A DNA stretch of 64,000 nt from Acanthopleura granulata (Eukaryota > Mollusca > Polyplacophora > Chitonida > Chitonidae): assembly GCA_016165875.1 (NCBI GenBank), contig JABBOT010000015.1, positions 2,280,014 through 2,344,013 on the forward strand, given 5' to 3'. This document shows, one piece after another, positions 32,157-43,777 of this stretch. Position 1 is the stretch's first letter. Each line of letters begins with the position of its first letter. The notes below the pieces were generated by a model. The model searched no databases. It had not been told where the DNA came from and saw only the letters and a list, made by a program, of their open reading frames with translations. The position numbers were made by a program, and so were the translations under genes.

Positions 32157-35100
32157 CTGAAATGAGGTAAAATAATGGATCAAATGAAGAAATATCTTGT
32201 TAATTTTTCCTCCACCTATAAACTTGACAGCCGCTGTATTTAACAAAAAAAAATCCTGACAAAGACTTTAAACACCACTCGAACAGAAATCTGAAGTAGC
32301 AATGTAGTTTTGTCTCTAAAGTCATATTGAAAATGTGTCTAAATCACACTGAAAGTTGCTATTTCATACCTGGGTGTATAGTCCCTGATTTTACGAAAGG
32401 TCTCCATTTTCAAAAGAATATTTATCACGCCCATGAAAATTAAGTATTACTGTACCTGAAGTATCAACTTACCAAACCAATTATAGGATCCAAGCTTAGC
32501 AGAACACTTTGGGCAGATGATCTGAAACAAAACCAAAATCTTTAGTCACAGAGTAAAAAAGTTTATCCTTTGTAATGACATTTACACGTAGGTGATTTTT
32601 CTATTGTAAAGTTTGTACCAGCCATACGTGGGAAGGTCTGTCGACCTGCAGATGGTCGTCGATTTCCCGTGGGCTCTGCCTGGTTTCCTTTCACCACAAA
32701 GCTGGCCGCCATCGTATAAGTGAAATACTGTTCAGCACAGGGTAAAACAACAAATAATAAATTAATAAATACATAAATAAACAAATAAATAAAGCTTGTC
32801 ACCCAGTAGACAAACAAGTGCAAATTCCCAGCAGCTGGGACATGCCTGTATAAAATTTCATGTCATCTTGCATGACAAGTGAATGACCTATGTTATCAGA
32901 TATGAGACACTAGTTCAAGGACAAGAAGTCCAAAATTTTGACTTACATGCTTCGACATAATAACAGCTAAAAATGTACTCTGGTTACTTGGACATGTTGG
33001 AATGCATTTTACACTGGTGCAAACTACAAGTAACTAAAGACAAGTGGTGTTTTCAAACTTTGGACACGGAAGGTGATGTTTCAAACTCGACCTTGGACAG
33101 GAAATTTCTAGACTCTCGTGGCCTCTCTGCTTGTGGATCCTTAGTGTCAACAAGTGGTCGACAAGGCTTGTCTGGCCAATCATGTAACTTTGATCAATTG
33201 TTTTCCCAGCATATTTGATTTATTTATTTATTTAGTTAATTGATTTTTGTTTTACGCTGTACTCAAGAATATTTATACAACGGTGGCCAGCATTATGGTG
33301 GGAGGAAACCAGCCAGAGCCCAGGGGAAACCCATCACCATCCACTGGTAGCTAGCAGGCCATCCCATGTACGGCCAGAAAGAAAGCCAGCATGAGCTGGA
33401 CTTGAACTCACAGTGACTGCATTGTTGGAAGGCTTCTGGGTCATTGCTCTGCACTAGCGCGCTAACCAACTAAGCCTCGGAGGCCCCTACCCCTCTCCTC
33501 CCCAACCATATCTGCATGTCACATATGTGAAAGTTTGCAAGTATCTTGCCAAAGGTTGGGGGTTTCCTCCTCTGAAACTCTGGTTTTCTCCATCGCAGAA
33601 ACTGACACCATCGTATCAGTGAAAAAGTCTTGAATATGGCATTCAATCAATCATGAAAAAAATAAATAAACAAATCTTTTCGTCCATACGACTACACGGA
33701 AAAAGAAATGCCATATCTGTTTGGTTAAATCCATCTTTTTCCAAGGATACCAGTTGGACAGTCCTTGATCAAATACAAATTTATATTCAAAAACACACCA
33801 AACTATGTGAGGAGGTCTACAAGCAACCTGTAGATTGTTGTGGGTTTCCACTGGGCTATGCCCGGTTTCCTCCCACCATAATGCTGACTGCCATCGTACA
33901 AGTGAAATATTCTTGAGAATGAAGTAAAACAGAAATCAAATACATAAATAAATCAAAAAATACTTGGCTACACAGCCATGAAGAAATGTTAGGTCATATG
34001 CATTATTACATAGGTCTCCAATGAGTTTGTACTAGAGGGTATTACTTTTCCTTCCATGGCCAGAATGTCATTTCTCATCCAATCAACTGGCTCTATGAAC
34101 AACGACCTCTGACACAGTTCCTCTGGACCAACGAGACTGCCTTTTCCTTTAGCTGCCTGCTGACTTCTCCAATCAAAAGCTGAGTCTCCTGCTCCCTGAG
34201 AATGTTGTAAAATTCCTGAACTTTTGAACAAAGGGCGTCTGAAAAGTTCATAACATATTGTAATTATATTTACTTCATTTCTTTATTCATTTATTTAGGA
34301 TGGGAGGAAACCCCGCAGAGACTGGAGGAAACCCCGCAGAGACTGGGGGAAACCCATGACCATCCACAGGATGCTGGCAGACCTTCCCATGTACGGCCGG
34401 AGAAGAAGGCAGCCTAGACTTGTACTTGACTGTGGAGTAATGCCATACTCAGTAATATGTCTCTTTCATAAATGTTTCACATTACCATGACTACTATAAA
34501 ATCTGTGAGTTTCAGAAGCTTGCCTTGCTTTATACTGTGGTAGTCATGGCAGTAGTTGATTTGGCAAAATATATACACAGCCTGGGACAGACAAACATAT
34601 GCTTGTCATTCAGAAAACTCTCACTCCAACAATTTAATAGGCCAAACAGTTTTGTCCATGACACAGATTGTAAAGGCTGTCAAAACTAAGATTGTAAAGG
34701 CCGTCAAAACAACTTTTTTGGAGTAGAAAAGAGGGCTAAGATTGCATTTACACCTAGCATGTTGTCATGGAATTTTTTGAGCACTGATGAAAAATGTGCA
34801 GACATGTAAATGGGCATTGTAAAAACATGTTAGTAAATATGCCCCCCCCCCCCATTAAAGAAAAATAACTGTTCCATTCGTTTTCATAGTGTCAGCATCG
34901 ATAGTGAATATTTACAACTATTATCCAACATCTACATTTTATGAGTTTTTCAAGCCAGCTTTGCTGTACTATAATGTATACCTGCATTTGCGGCATTTGA
35001 AGAATGAGGAAGTTTTCTGTTGATCCGAGTTAGACTGTTGTACGGGATCTTCATGAAGATCATCCAGGATCTCAGTCACCTTGGCTGAAAGCAAAACAAC

Positions 35101-38100
35101 AACTTCATTATTTCATGAAGAAGTTCTGTTATACTTCATAGTTTTCGCACGCTTGCAAGATGCTTATTTACGCACATTCTAAGGGCATTAATCTGTGTAG
35201 GCTGTTAAAGCTATACCTATTTTGGGGGTCCTGAAATCAGTCAGCATATACAACAAAGTTTTGTCTTCAACATCAATCAAAAATGTGCACAAATTTCATT
35301 GGAAGTTGCTCTTTCACAAGTGAGAAAGTTGAAGACTCACAGTACGTAAAGATTTACACATCTAGCCTACACGCATGTTTCAAGAATTTTCATTTCTAGC
35401 GTAACGTAGGAAAAAACAGTAAATTAGTTTGCGACAATACAGTACCAAATAGATGTTCACCAGCATTTGGCAAGGGAGAGAAACATTTACGTGTATGGTA
35501 CATATGTCTTTGATCTAGAAATGGTGACAAGAAGTCATAGGTTACCTCCCCTTTGCACCTTGAGAGCAAGAGTCTGAATTCTGTAGTTGATATAGTGAGG
35601 GTGTCGTGGGTTAATCTCACTTCCCATGGCCTCAAACAAGCGAAGCTGCTCTAGAAATCCAAAGTTAGGTCTGAGGAAAAAAAAAAAAGCTACGATATTA
35701 AAGTTTTAATGCCAGTTAACGTACTGGCCCTGATGGCCTGTAAACATATTCGCATGCAAACATGGATTTTAATGGACAAATACAGATGTTGGTGCCTACA
35801 TTTTCCCGCTTGGACATTATCCTGCCTATCAGAGAAAATCCCCCAAATCTCAAAGAATCAGGCAAAGTGAGTAACTTAAGTCGTGGACAAAGGTTTAGGG
35901 TCAAATGCAGTATTACTATCAAAGAGCACGCCCGAATCAATTCCATTTATGACAACAGACCATTCAGTGCTACATATACCGATATCAAATGCCCACATAT
36001 TTACATAACTGAAGCACAATACCATGACTTTAACGCAAAATCTTTGAGACAGTCAGTCAGTGTTTATGTGACTATATTAGTTTCCTCACTGAATATAAAT
36101 GATTGATTTATGATGAAAGACAAAAAAAACTGTCAGATCAGTGTTATATGAAATGAAAGTCCATTTCCTATGTACAGCCCTTATATCAACATGTCACCAG
36201 TTGTAATCATAATTCATGACGTGCCCTCTGTGGCAGTAGACACAGACAGTTAATAAGTGAACATGGAATTCTGCTGAAGGCCACACAATACTTCCTCCAA
36301 ACACTGAAGAGCTCACATGTAACCACAAATATTTCAGCTGAACATCCCACCCCTCAGGCATTTGCATTTATACAGTTTCATGAACCTTTACATGATTACA
36401 AAAAAAAAAAAAAAAAATCATAAAAACATCATGATAATCATATGTTCTGATTTTATTTTTTCAGTGCTGACAACACTGAGCTTCCTTCCCTTTCAGGTTA
36501 GTTTTAGACAGTTGGTTTTAATGAGTTAGGCATAGGCCACTGGCTAATCAGCAGGTTAAGTCAGTATTTTTCAGTTAACATCTATTTAATGAAATCTTTC
36601 AGGCATTTGAGCTGGGACTTCCTTGTCTGAAAGGCAGCACTCTACGTTCTGAGCTATTCAACGACTTTTCACCAGCTCCTGCCGCTATAAGCACTGGGAA
36701 GTTGATTTATTACACTCCTCCATTCTCCCAAGGCACAGACTCAATGCCTCAACCTTCTGGGAACCCATTCTATTATGGCACCAGCGTAATGGCTTAAGGA
36801 ATAACTCTATGGAGCTTGCCAGGATTTGAACTCCCATCTCAACATCCAAAATCTAGAACTCTACCCAGCTATGAGCTATTAAATGGTCAAATCCGATTGG
36901 CTACTGCCAGTGAAAAAGCCACTCTCATTAGGCTCCTCAGAGTCTGGCAAATTCTATATAAACGCCAAGTGTAAAGGTTAAAGGGAAAGACCACACAAAA
37001 ATGAAGTTATGCTCAGTGAAAAGAACATTAAAACTGTATCTGGAAATACTTTTAGATTTTTTTCGCAAAGATAAATGCAGTTGAATGTTTTCATCGTATG
37101 GTATTTTTTACGGACCATAAGGATTACATAGTTGACCAGTGACCTCACGTCTACTTTTCCCAAAGCAGAAATTTGATGTTATATTAGCTTTTTCACACAG
37201 AGTCAAACTTCCCGAGAACTTCATTTAGGTGTGCAAAATTTTTGTGACATCACTGGTGAAACACACAATCAACAGGATCAATAAAACCCACCATACGATC
37301 AAAACATTCGACTGAATTTGATTTGGTGAAAAAGTGTAAAAAAACAATCGGTGAAGGAATTTTCACAGACAGCTTTTAATGGTCTTTTCACTCACCATAA
37401 CATCATGTTTCTATGGTCTTTCCATTCAAAGGATTAATTCTATGAGGCACACTGGGATTTGAACTTAGTTTTCCACCTGTGAAATCCAGGTGAGCTAAAG
37501 AACAACGCCCACAAACTGCTGTCAGCATAAGGACTGGAAAGTCTCCTCTGGTATCTGTGATCATGTACCTGACAGCGGGTCGCTTTGATGAAACGAGTTC
37601 TAGCGCTCCATCCAAGGTTTTATGGTCCGTATTCATCATGACATAGGCAATCACCACAGTGGCACTTCTAGACAGACCAGCTGAACTAAAACACAAACAA
37701 AAGAACCATACAAAGAAAACAGCCTCTTAACTAACTTTCCTTTAGAAAGACTTATACCAGGGAACGATGGTCAATATTCAGCTTAGGCCAGTCAAAGCTG
37801 AAGTTTTTGTACTTTATGTTGTAATAGCAAACTGATGTGCGTTCAGAATATGCCACCCTCAGTACCTTGTGATTCCCCGTTTGTACCTACTATCATAGTT
37901 TCAACTGAACCTGAATTACAAAAGCTAATGTATCCAGGAAAATTATTTATTTATTCATTTATTTGATTGGTGTTTTATGCCGTGCTCAAGAATATTTCAC
38001 TTATACGAAGGCGGCCAGCATTATGGTTGGAGGACACCGGGCAGAGCCCAGGGGAAAACCCACGACCACCTGCAGGTTGCTTATGGAACTTCCCACGTAC

Positions 38101-38719
38101 GGCCGGAAAGGAAGCCAGAGTGAGCTGGGCTTGAATTCACATTGGTGAGAGGCATCTGGGTCATTATGCTGTATTACAGCACTAACCTCTTTAGCAACGA
38201 AGGCCCCTACCAGGAAAATTAACAAGTATTGTAATGTATATATGGGACAAAGTTCATGGATTAGTGACAACAGTGAGAGCCGGGGGGAAAAAACAATATC
38301 TCTGGCAAAGGTAGGGTTTAAACACACACCCTGTGTGTACTAGTGACTGAACGTCAGATGTCATATCTGCTCAGTGACGACCCACTTCCACTCTCAAAGA
38401 ACTCAATGCTGAATACTTGGTTAGGCTGAACCTTTCCTCACCAGTGCACGAGTACACCACCCTGGCCACGCCCTTCCTCAATGAACTGGAAACAGTCAGA
38501 CAGCCTGGTCAAGAGGTCAGCGTCCTCCTCATCATTGGCCGCCACATAGAGGTACTGGAAACCTGCGTGCTGGTCGGCAAGCAGAGGTTTGTGGGCTACC
38601 GTGAGGATGTGGGTCAGCCCCAGCTTCCGCAGCTCCTCTGGGTCCACAGCCATCTCGCTGCCCAGGTACAGCTTCTCCAGCACCTCGTTCATGTCAAGGC
38701 TTGTGGCGTCCCCACTCAT
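32047..38719 (-). CDS. DUSP12: DUSP12 dual-specificity phosphatase with C-terminal zinc module, seven exons, complete
   Basis: Exons 38719-38442, 37685-37569, 35670-35546, 35084-34982, 34238-34046, 32521-32473 and 32156-32047 join in phase to 324 codons plus TGA; human DUSP12 is about 340. Residues 11-160 form the DSP domain: NEVLEKLYLGSEMAVDP, candidate general acid Asp63 in ANDEED, and P-loop HCSAGLSR (His92, Cys93, Arg99). The C-terminal module carries cysteine pairs Cys204/207 (CRKC), Cys275/278 (CPKC) and Cys292/294 (CPC), plus FIEPVDWM and WVTPAFHVQTTKVDE, all diagnostic of DUSP12. The family dephosphorylates phospho-Tyr/Ser/Thr in cytosol and nucleus and has been linked to ribosome biogenesis and heat stress. 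All features for activity are present. An in-frame TGA precedes the ATG. Confidence 0.95.
32473..32521 (-). CDS. DUSP12: DUSP12 exon 6
   Basis: 49-nt exon, IICPKCSAKLGSYNWFG. Acceptor ttgtttcag, donor GTAAGT. Too short for ORF calling. Confidence 0.94.
32615..32790 (+). mobile_element. SINE family A, 3' part
   Basis: Starts catacgtgggaaggtctgtc, body gggctctgcctggtttcctt, long AAAT tail. In the DUSP12 intron between exons 5 and 6. Confidence 0.8.
33217..33490 (-). mobile_element. SINE family A, full length
   Basis: Reverse copy: AAAT tail, gtactcaagaatatttatac, ggccagcattatggtgggag, box B ggacttgaactcac, head tagcgcgctaaccaactaag to ggaggcccc. In a DUSP12 intron. Confidence 0.9.
33807..33953 (+). 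mobile_element. SINE family A, 3' part
   Basis: Matches ggtctacaagcaacctgtag, cctcccaccataatgctgac, gaaatattcttgagaatg and AAAT-like tail. In the same DUSP12 intron as the two preceding copies. Confidence 0.8.
34046..34238 (-). CDS. DUSP12: DUSP12 exon 5
   Basis: RPLFKSSGILQHSQGAGD to FIEPVDWMRNDILAMEGK. Acceptor aacttttcag, donor GTAATA. Confidence 0.92.
34285..34425 (-). mobile_element. SINE family A fragment with internal duplication
   Basis: Reverse fragment in which gaggaaaccccgcagagact is present twice in tandem, followed by catgaccatccacaggatgc and cttcccatgtacggccgg. Confidence 0.72.
34982..35084 (-). CDS. DUSP12: DUSP12 exon 4
   Basis: KVTEILDDLHEDPVQQSN to FFKCRKC; brings the first cysteine pair. 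Acceptor gctttcag, donor GTATAC. Confidence 0.9.
35546..35670 (-). CDS. DUSP12: DUSP12 exon 3
   Basis: PNFGFLEQLRLFEAMGSEI to QTLALKVQRG, the end of the phosphatase domain. The donor is taken as GTAACC because phase with exon 4 requires it; the nearer GTGCAA would put a stop in frame. Confidence 0.88.
36590..36870 (-). mobile_element. Degraded tRNA-headed repeats (family B-like)
   Basis: Reverse-orientation tRNA-like pieces: gccaggatttgaactccc reads as a box B and agctatgagctatt as a box A on the minus strand. Too decayed for exact ends. A related piece occurs at 37430-37545 next to DUSP12 exon 2. Confidence 0.45.
37569..37685 (-). CDS. DUSP12: DUSP12 exon 2 (P-loop)
   Basis: Completes Cys93 and encodes SAGLSRSATVVIAYVMMN to SSKRPAV. 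Acceptor gtgttttag, donor GTACAT. Confidence 0.94.
37945..38209 (-). mobile_element. SINE family A, full length with target-site duplication
   Basis: Reverse copy in DUSP12 intron 1: ttgattggtgttttatgccg, ggccagcattatggttggag, box B gggcttgaattcac, head to gaaggcccc. An 11-bp perfect direct repeat ccaggaaaatt flanks it at 37934-37944 and 38210-38220. Confidence 0.92.
38442..38719 (-). CDS. DUSP12: DUSP12 exon 1
   Basis: Residues 1-92 plus two bases of the catalytic Cys codon. In-frame TGA five codons upstream of the ATG. Donor GTGAGG directly after GTGCACTG. Confidence 0.94.
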
Positions 38720-38830
38720 GCTTCTGAAGGGTCAAACACATGTACTGTATGTTACTTATAGCCTGGCCTGTTGCACTGCACTTTCAGGAGAACATAAAAG
38801 TCTTGAAATGATACATGTAAGGTACTTTTT

Positions 38831-38932
38831 ATGTCATGTACCTTGATGTCATGTACCTTGATGTCATGTACCTTGATGTCATGTACCTTGATGTCATGTA
38901 CATTGATGTCATGTAAGGTACCTTTGTTGTCA
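38831..38932. repeat. 15-bp tandem repeat
   Basis: About six copies of atgtcatgtaccttg just upstream of the DUSP12 start codon (minus strand), so it could sit in the promoter or 5' UTR. Confidence 0.9.
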
Positions 38933-41900
38933 GTTCTTTAATTTTTCTGATAAGAAATTAGTCGAATTAGACTTTGGAAAAAGCTTGCTGTTCAGAATGA
39001 AGCAAAATTTGTGACTTGACAGGCGCTAACCTTTAAATGAAATACAGTATGTACAATGTATATTTTTGAGATTTCTTTTTCTTTTTCTAAGCTGGCTGGT
39101 TTTAGAGTTCACAGACGAGAAAAAGAACCCTAAATGCAACCTCTCCTGACATCAAGTACATGTAAAAGAAAAGTCTTACAAAAAGAAAAAGAAGTAATAA
39201 TGCAAAAGTCACAAGTCAGGCCAATAGAGAGCACATCTCAAATAAACCCTAAATGATCAGGGCCATGTCCATTAACATATTAGATCTGAAAAGTGTTTTG
39301 GTTCCTAAACTGTTGGGCTCTCCAGATATTCGGACTGTATTTCAGCCATCACATAAAATAACAAATATGATGGTTTAGGAATGAAAAGTCAAGTTTTCAT
39401 GCTAATTTCTTTCACTCACAGACTTAAAAGGCATGACTTTGAGATGGGTTTTATAAAATTTCTTTATGACCAATCACGATGCCAACTTAAAAATATGGAA
39501 GAGAGCCTGTAATTGTTTTTCTAGCTATGGCCCTGACAACTCATAACACACACGTTCATTTCAACACGTAATAAGCTGCTCAGCGACCAACACAGTCAAC
39601 AACTTTCCCAAGACAATATCCCCTACGCCATGCAGCCCTCAATGGCTATCGTCATCTCTTCGATCATTTGTATGTTACTCCCCAGTGACGTCATAAAACC
39701 ATCCATTTACCTTCCTTTGAGTAGTGCCGGAGTTCTACCGCCTTAGACCTCAAGTGGATATTTTGTGTGTTTCGGTTTAACGCAGGGCGTGGAAATTCGA
39801 GGCCTTCGGCCTGCCATAGTGCTAAGGAAAAAAGGGGAGGCCACCGAAATTGTAGTTTGTGTGGGTCTGTTGTTGAATAGTGCACTTACTGTGTAATACA
39901 CAGCTCGTCTGACTTCAGATGTCCATTCTGTAAACATAAATTCTGGCTAAACTTTGCCAAGTTACCTTTTTTTATGGATACTGGCCTCCTGCAAAATTTG
40001 GGGAAGTGAGCAAACGAAACTGAGGCTGATTCCAAGTCACAAGAGATTTCTACATTTTTGCTTGGGCGTAACTCTTTCAGTAGAAAACAAATGGCATTTT
40101 GAGGCTACTGAAATTGCTTTACATTTAGAGCAACATGCAGGCCTCCATGGCAGATCTAAATACACCAAAACCACTAGAGGGTAGCCTTCCCAGAAAGTGG
40201 CTAAGGGCATAGCTCATTATGAGTCTGATCTTCATCAGACCGATATGTCGTAATGCATGAGTTGTTAGAAATCAAATTGTAAAAATTGTGCTAAGTCTTA
40301 GCAATGTTGTTGTAGCACGTTGAAGAAGATCGTTGTATTTTGGGTGACGATATCTATATTTTTAACATGTTATGGAATAAAATTTGAAGGGAGTGTTGAG
40401 AAAGTTGAAAGCTGTTATGTTATCAGCCATTACAAAGGAAAAAATCACATGGTATGAGTTTCACCTATCCAGAGAGTGATCGAGCCCCTGGCCTCAGTAG
40501 CAGGTGGCAGTGGACCAGGTAGGTTAGATACGTTACATCATTGCAAGGACTGAAGGATTTACTCTGTGGGATTTGAAATAGGAATAAGTGCTGCCAAATT
40601 CCAGCGTTCCACCTGAGCTAAAGGGAAATTCCCGCTGGCTACTGCTAGTATAAGCACTGGAACGCTGCTCTCGTTATACTCACAGTAACTGCTTGAGAAG
40701 TTGAGGTGCTAGGCCGGAGAACTCTGACACTACTCCCAGGAAAGTAAATGGACCGTTTTATGGCGTCGCCGGTAAATGGCATACAAATATCGGAGCGAAG
40801 GCTATCGCCGTTTAGGGCTATACACCATGAAGGTCATCAATCCGGAATCTTAACATCACCTCAGGCCTGTCACAATTCTCAGATCAGTGTTGTTGTTGCT
40901 GCCAACTCAGTTAAATCTAAAAGCATTCTGCTCATGTCCCCACCGCCAAACTGTGACTACAAAATATCCCAGATATACATAGTGTTACTTGGAAAATTAT
41001 TAATGACACTTACATTAAATATATGCAGAACACCGCACCAATAATTCAGGTTTTTTTTTTCTTTTTTTTTCCCACAAGAAAATACCGAATTTGTCACGAC
41101 TGTCATGTGCGCTGCATATTGTTGTGGCGCGAATGGTACAGCTTCAACGGAGTTGTGTCCCTTCTCATACACAGTCTGTAACTGAAACACGTCTTGGGGA
41201 TGACTTCCGAATTATAAGTGGACGGTAGAAATGTTGAGGAAGTCAGTAGATATACAAGGCGTTTATTACCTTACACTTCAAGGTAAATACCACCTATGTT
41301 GCTGTCGCCAAACTGGATCACAACTAGGCTAGGTTACAATTGGTCTTGTCCATCTAAAGAGCACACTGTCGTTTAACGCTCTGGCGCTTAACAAATATTC
41401 AAGTTCGTTAAATAAACTGATAATTAAACCTCTAACCGAGATTTTAAGACGAGAGACTGTTGGTAAATGTACTTATTAAATGTATGTGTAGCATTTACTA
41501 TGATGAAAGATAAATATGGGGGGGGGGGGGGAAAGCAGAGCTGTTATGTATACGTATGACGTGTGTTCCGCCCATGCAACACAGTACAGTAGAACTATTT
41601 AACCATCTTTGTATTTTATTACCAGAAACAATGTGTTTATTGGTCTAAGCTGGAACTAATATAACTGTTATTTTAGCCCCATGTCTAAGACATAAATTTT
41701 TCACTTTGATTTTTGTAGTTTTTTGTTTTTGTTTTAGTGGGGGCGGTCGAGGGGGGAGGTTATGATCATTATTTTGGTCAGATGGAGTCAGCAGGCTATT
41801 ATCTATATTGAACTTTGTTGTATGTATTGTAAAACTGGACTGATGCGGTATGCATGGTCAGTAGTATTAATACATCGACTTTACATAGCCTACACTGCAG

Positions 41901-41980
41901 GTCACGTGTAAGTGTGTTGTACGATGTAAACTGTGGCATGGAAAATAAATTCCCAGTGGTCAGTGCAGGACATATTGCGG

Positions 41981-42015
<35 letters not shown>

Positions 42016-43600
42016 TTTGGGACATGAGCTATTCTACGTTGGTCTCCAATTTTGACTAATTCACCCAGAATCAAAACGGATTCCCTCAACTTGTTCTTAT
42101 TGGAGTCATTACTCATGTTCGCATAAACAAACACACGTTCTTCTTCAGTCCCTTTGCTCAAGGCAAATGGAATGTAGGTCTAGTCTGTATCCGATAGGCC
42201 GACTTCAATCTTCAAACGATAGCCCAACTAAGCTAATATTGATGCGACTGCGTTTGTGTTAGAAATTGCGATTCCTTGACGCATTCGCTACGGTGTATCC
42301 ACAACCCTTGCTTCGACAGGTGCGTTGACCTGCACATAGGCGTCGGAAGCTTTCGCGAGCTGCGGGGTGTGGATCGACTATCGCAGCCAACTTTAGGCGA
42401 GGGTCCAAGGGTCCCCTAGGCTCGGAAGCCTCCCCCCCCCCCCTCCGATGCCCGGAAACGCGTTCTGATCAATTTTAAGCCAAAAAAGTGAAGAATTGAA
42501 AACATATTGCATAATTAGGGTTGACCTATTTTCAGCTGGTTCCTTTAGTAGGATATTCTGTTCAAAATTTTGACTGCCAAGTGTTATGTTGTGTCAACAG
42601 ATATGTATTCTGAAACATTTGATTCTTATCAGTGGTGATTGTACGGTATGTAGTGACTAAAAATGAGGATGCCCTCTTAATGTTAAGTTCTTTCATTAGA
42701 TTATCGTTAGCAATAAGGTATGTGCATGAGGGGAAGAAATATTCTTGTACCTTAATCACAGATATGGACTCTGAGTGCAGAGAAAAACGCCATGGTGATT
42801 TGAATTGATAAACATCATCACGATTTTAAGGCTACTGGATGTTGCGATGCTTGGGGTTTTACAACAACATTCCAGCTATACATGACGGCAAAGATTCATT
42901 CGTAAGTGTATCGGCCCACTATACATATATACAGTACCGCCCTTTTGTTAGGTGTTGCCTCAACGAGAGGAATTGCAACAACCAGTCCTATATACTGATG
43001 TCGGGGTGAGCAGTCTTTTTTTTTTTATTTCTCCATAATGGTGAGTGAGGAAGCAAGCAACTTCCTGGCTAGCTTTTTGGTTTTAGATGCGACCTAGCCC
43101 AGGTCTAAACCTGGGATCTACAGACAGCAATGAACACAGCAATATCACTCACACACCTGGTGGACTTGCGACATTGTGTTAGGTTTTATTTTGCTGTTGT
43201 TAGTTGCATTTGTTTTAAACTTTAATTACCTATGTATTCTGAAACAGATGGAAAAAAAATGAATCTTTTCAATGGAAATAAAACTGCCAAAAATGCTAAA
43301 TCAAAATGAATCTTTCATCCTGCGTAACGCGGTAAATGCCGACAGGAAGAAGCATTTGATCACGTATACTTATCTCTTACATGTCACATAGCTTAAAAAA
43401 TCAGCGCAGGGGAATTTCCCTGATCCCCTGACAGAACATCAATATTAAGTTTTCTTTTAACAGCAATTTGGTTGGATGATTCATCTCCTTCATTCACATA
43501 CTATCGGTGTAAACGTCTCGTAAAAATAAAATCATACGTTTTCATGTTTCAAAAGAAAACGTTATGAAGGTAAAATGTTAAAGTGTAATTACCAATTAAA
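38933..43600. other. Intergenic, no gene recognised
   Basis: Contains a family B SINE copy, a G-run near 41519, a 31-bp A-run at 41981-42011 and a C-run near 42433. Open frames here are short and without domain resemblance. Confidence 0.55.
40545..40700 (-). mobile_element. SINE family B copy
   Basis: On the minus strand: gagagcagcgttccagtgct, actagcagtagccagcggga, atttccctttagctcaggtg, then a box B-like atttcaaatccc. Matches the duplicated elements at 24124-24480. Confidence 0.72.
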
Positions 43601-43607
43601 GACCGTG

Positions 43608-43642
43608 TCCTCGGTGGCCGAGTGGTCTAAGCGCTCGCCCAC
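43608..43642 (+). other. 5' half of a tRNA(Ser/Leu)-like sequence
   Basis: gtcctcggtggccgagtggt then ctaagcgctcgccc is a strong acceptor-arm and box A match to a type II tRNA. It stops at the anticodon stem and runs into unrelated AT-rich DNA; no box B follows. A truncated tRNA or SINE head, not a working tRNA gene. Confidence 0.6.
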
Positions 43643-43777
43643 GGATCATATATATAACAGAAAAGAAGTGAAGTCCTTGCGTGTGGTGTATTCAGGAGAA
43701 TGACTTAATATAACTAACCTTAGTGAAGTGTACGATGAAGGTAAGCTGGGGTAACTAATATAACATCACATTTGTAT

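Noticed and set aside
35576..35582. Alternative DUSP12 exon 3 donor (GTGCAA)
   Set aside because: Using it would shift exon 4 into a frame with an immediate stop; the GTAACC donor keeps the conserved frame.
41799..42161. 120-codon minus-strand frame
   Set aside because: It reads through the 31-bp A-run as poly-Phe and has no recognised domain.
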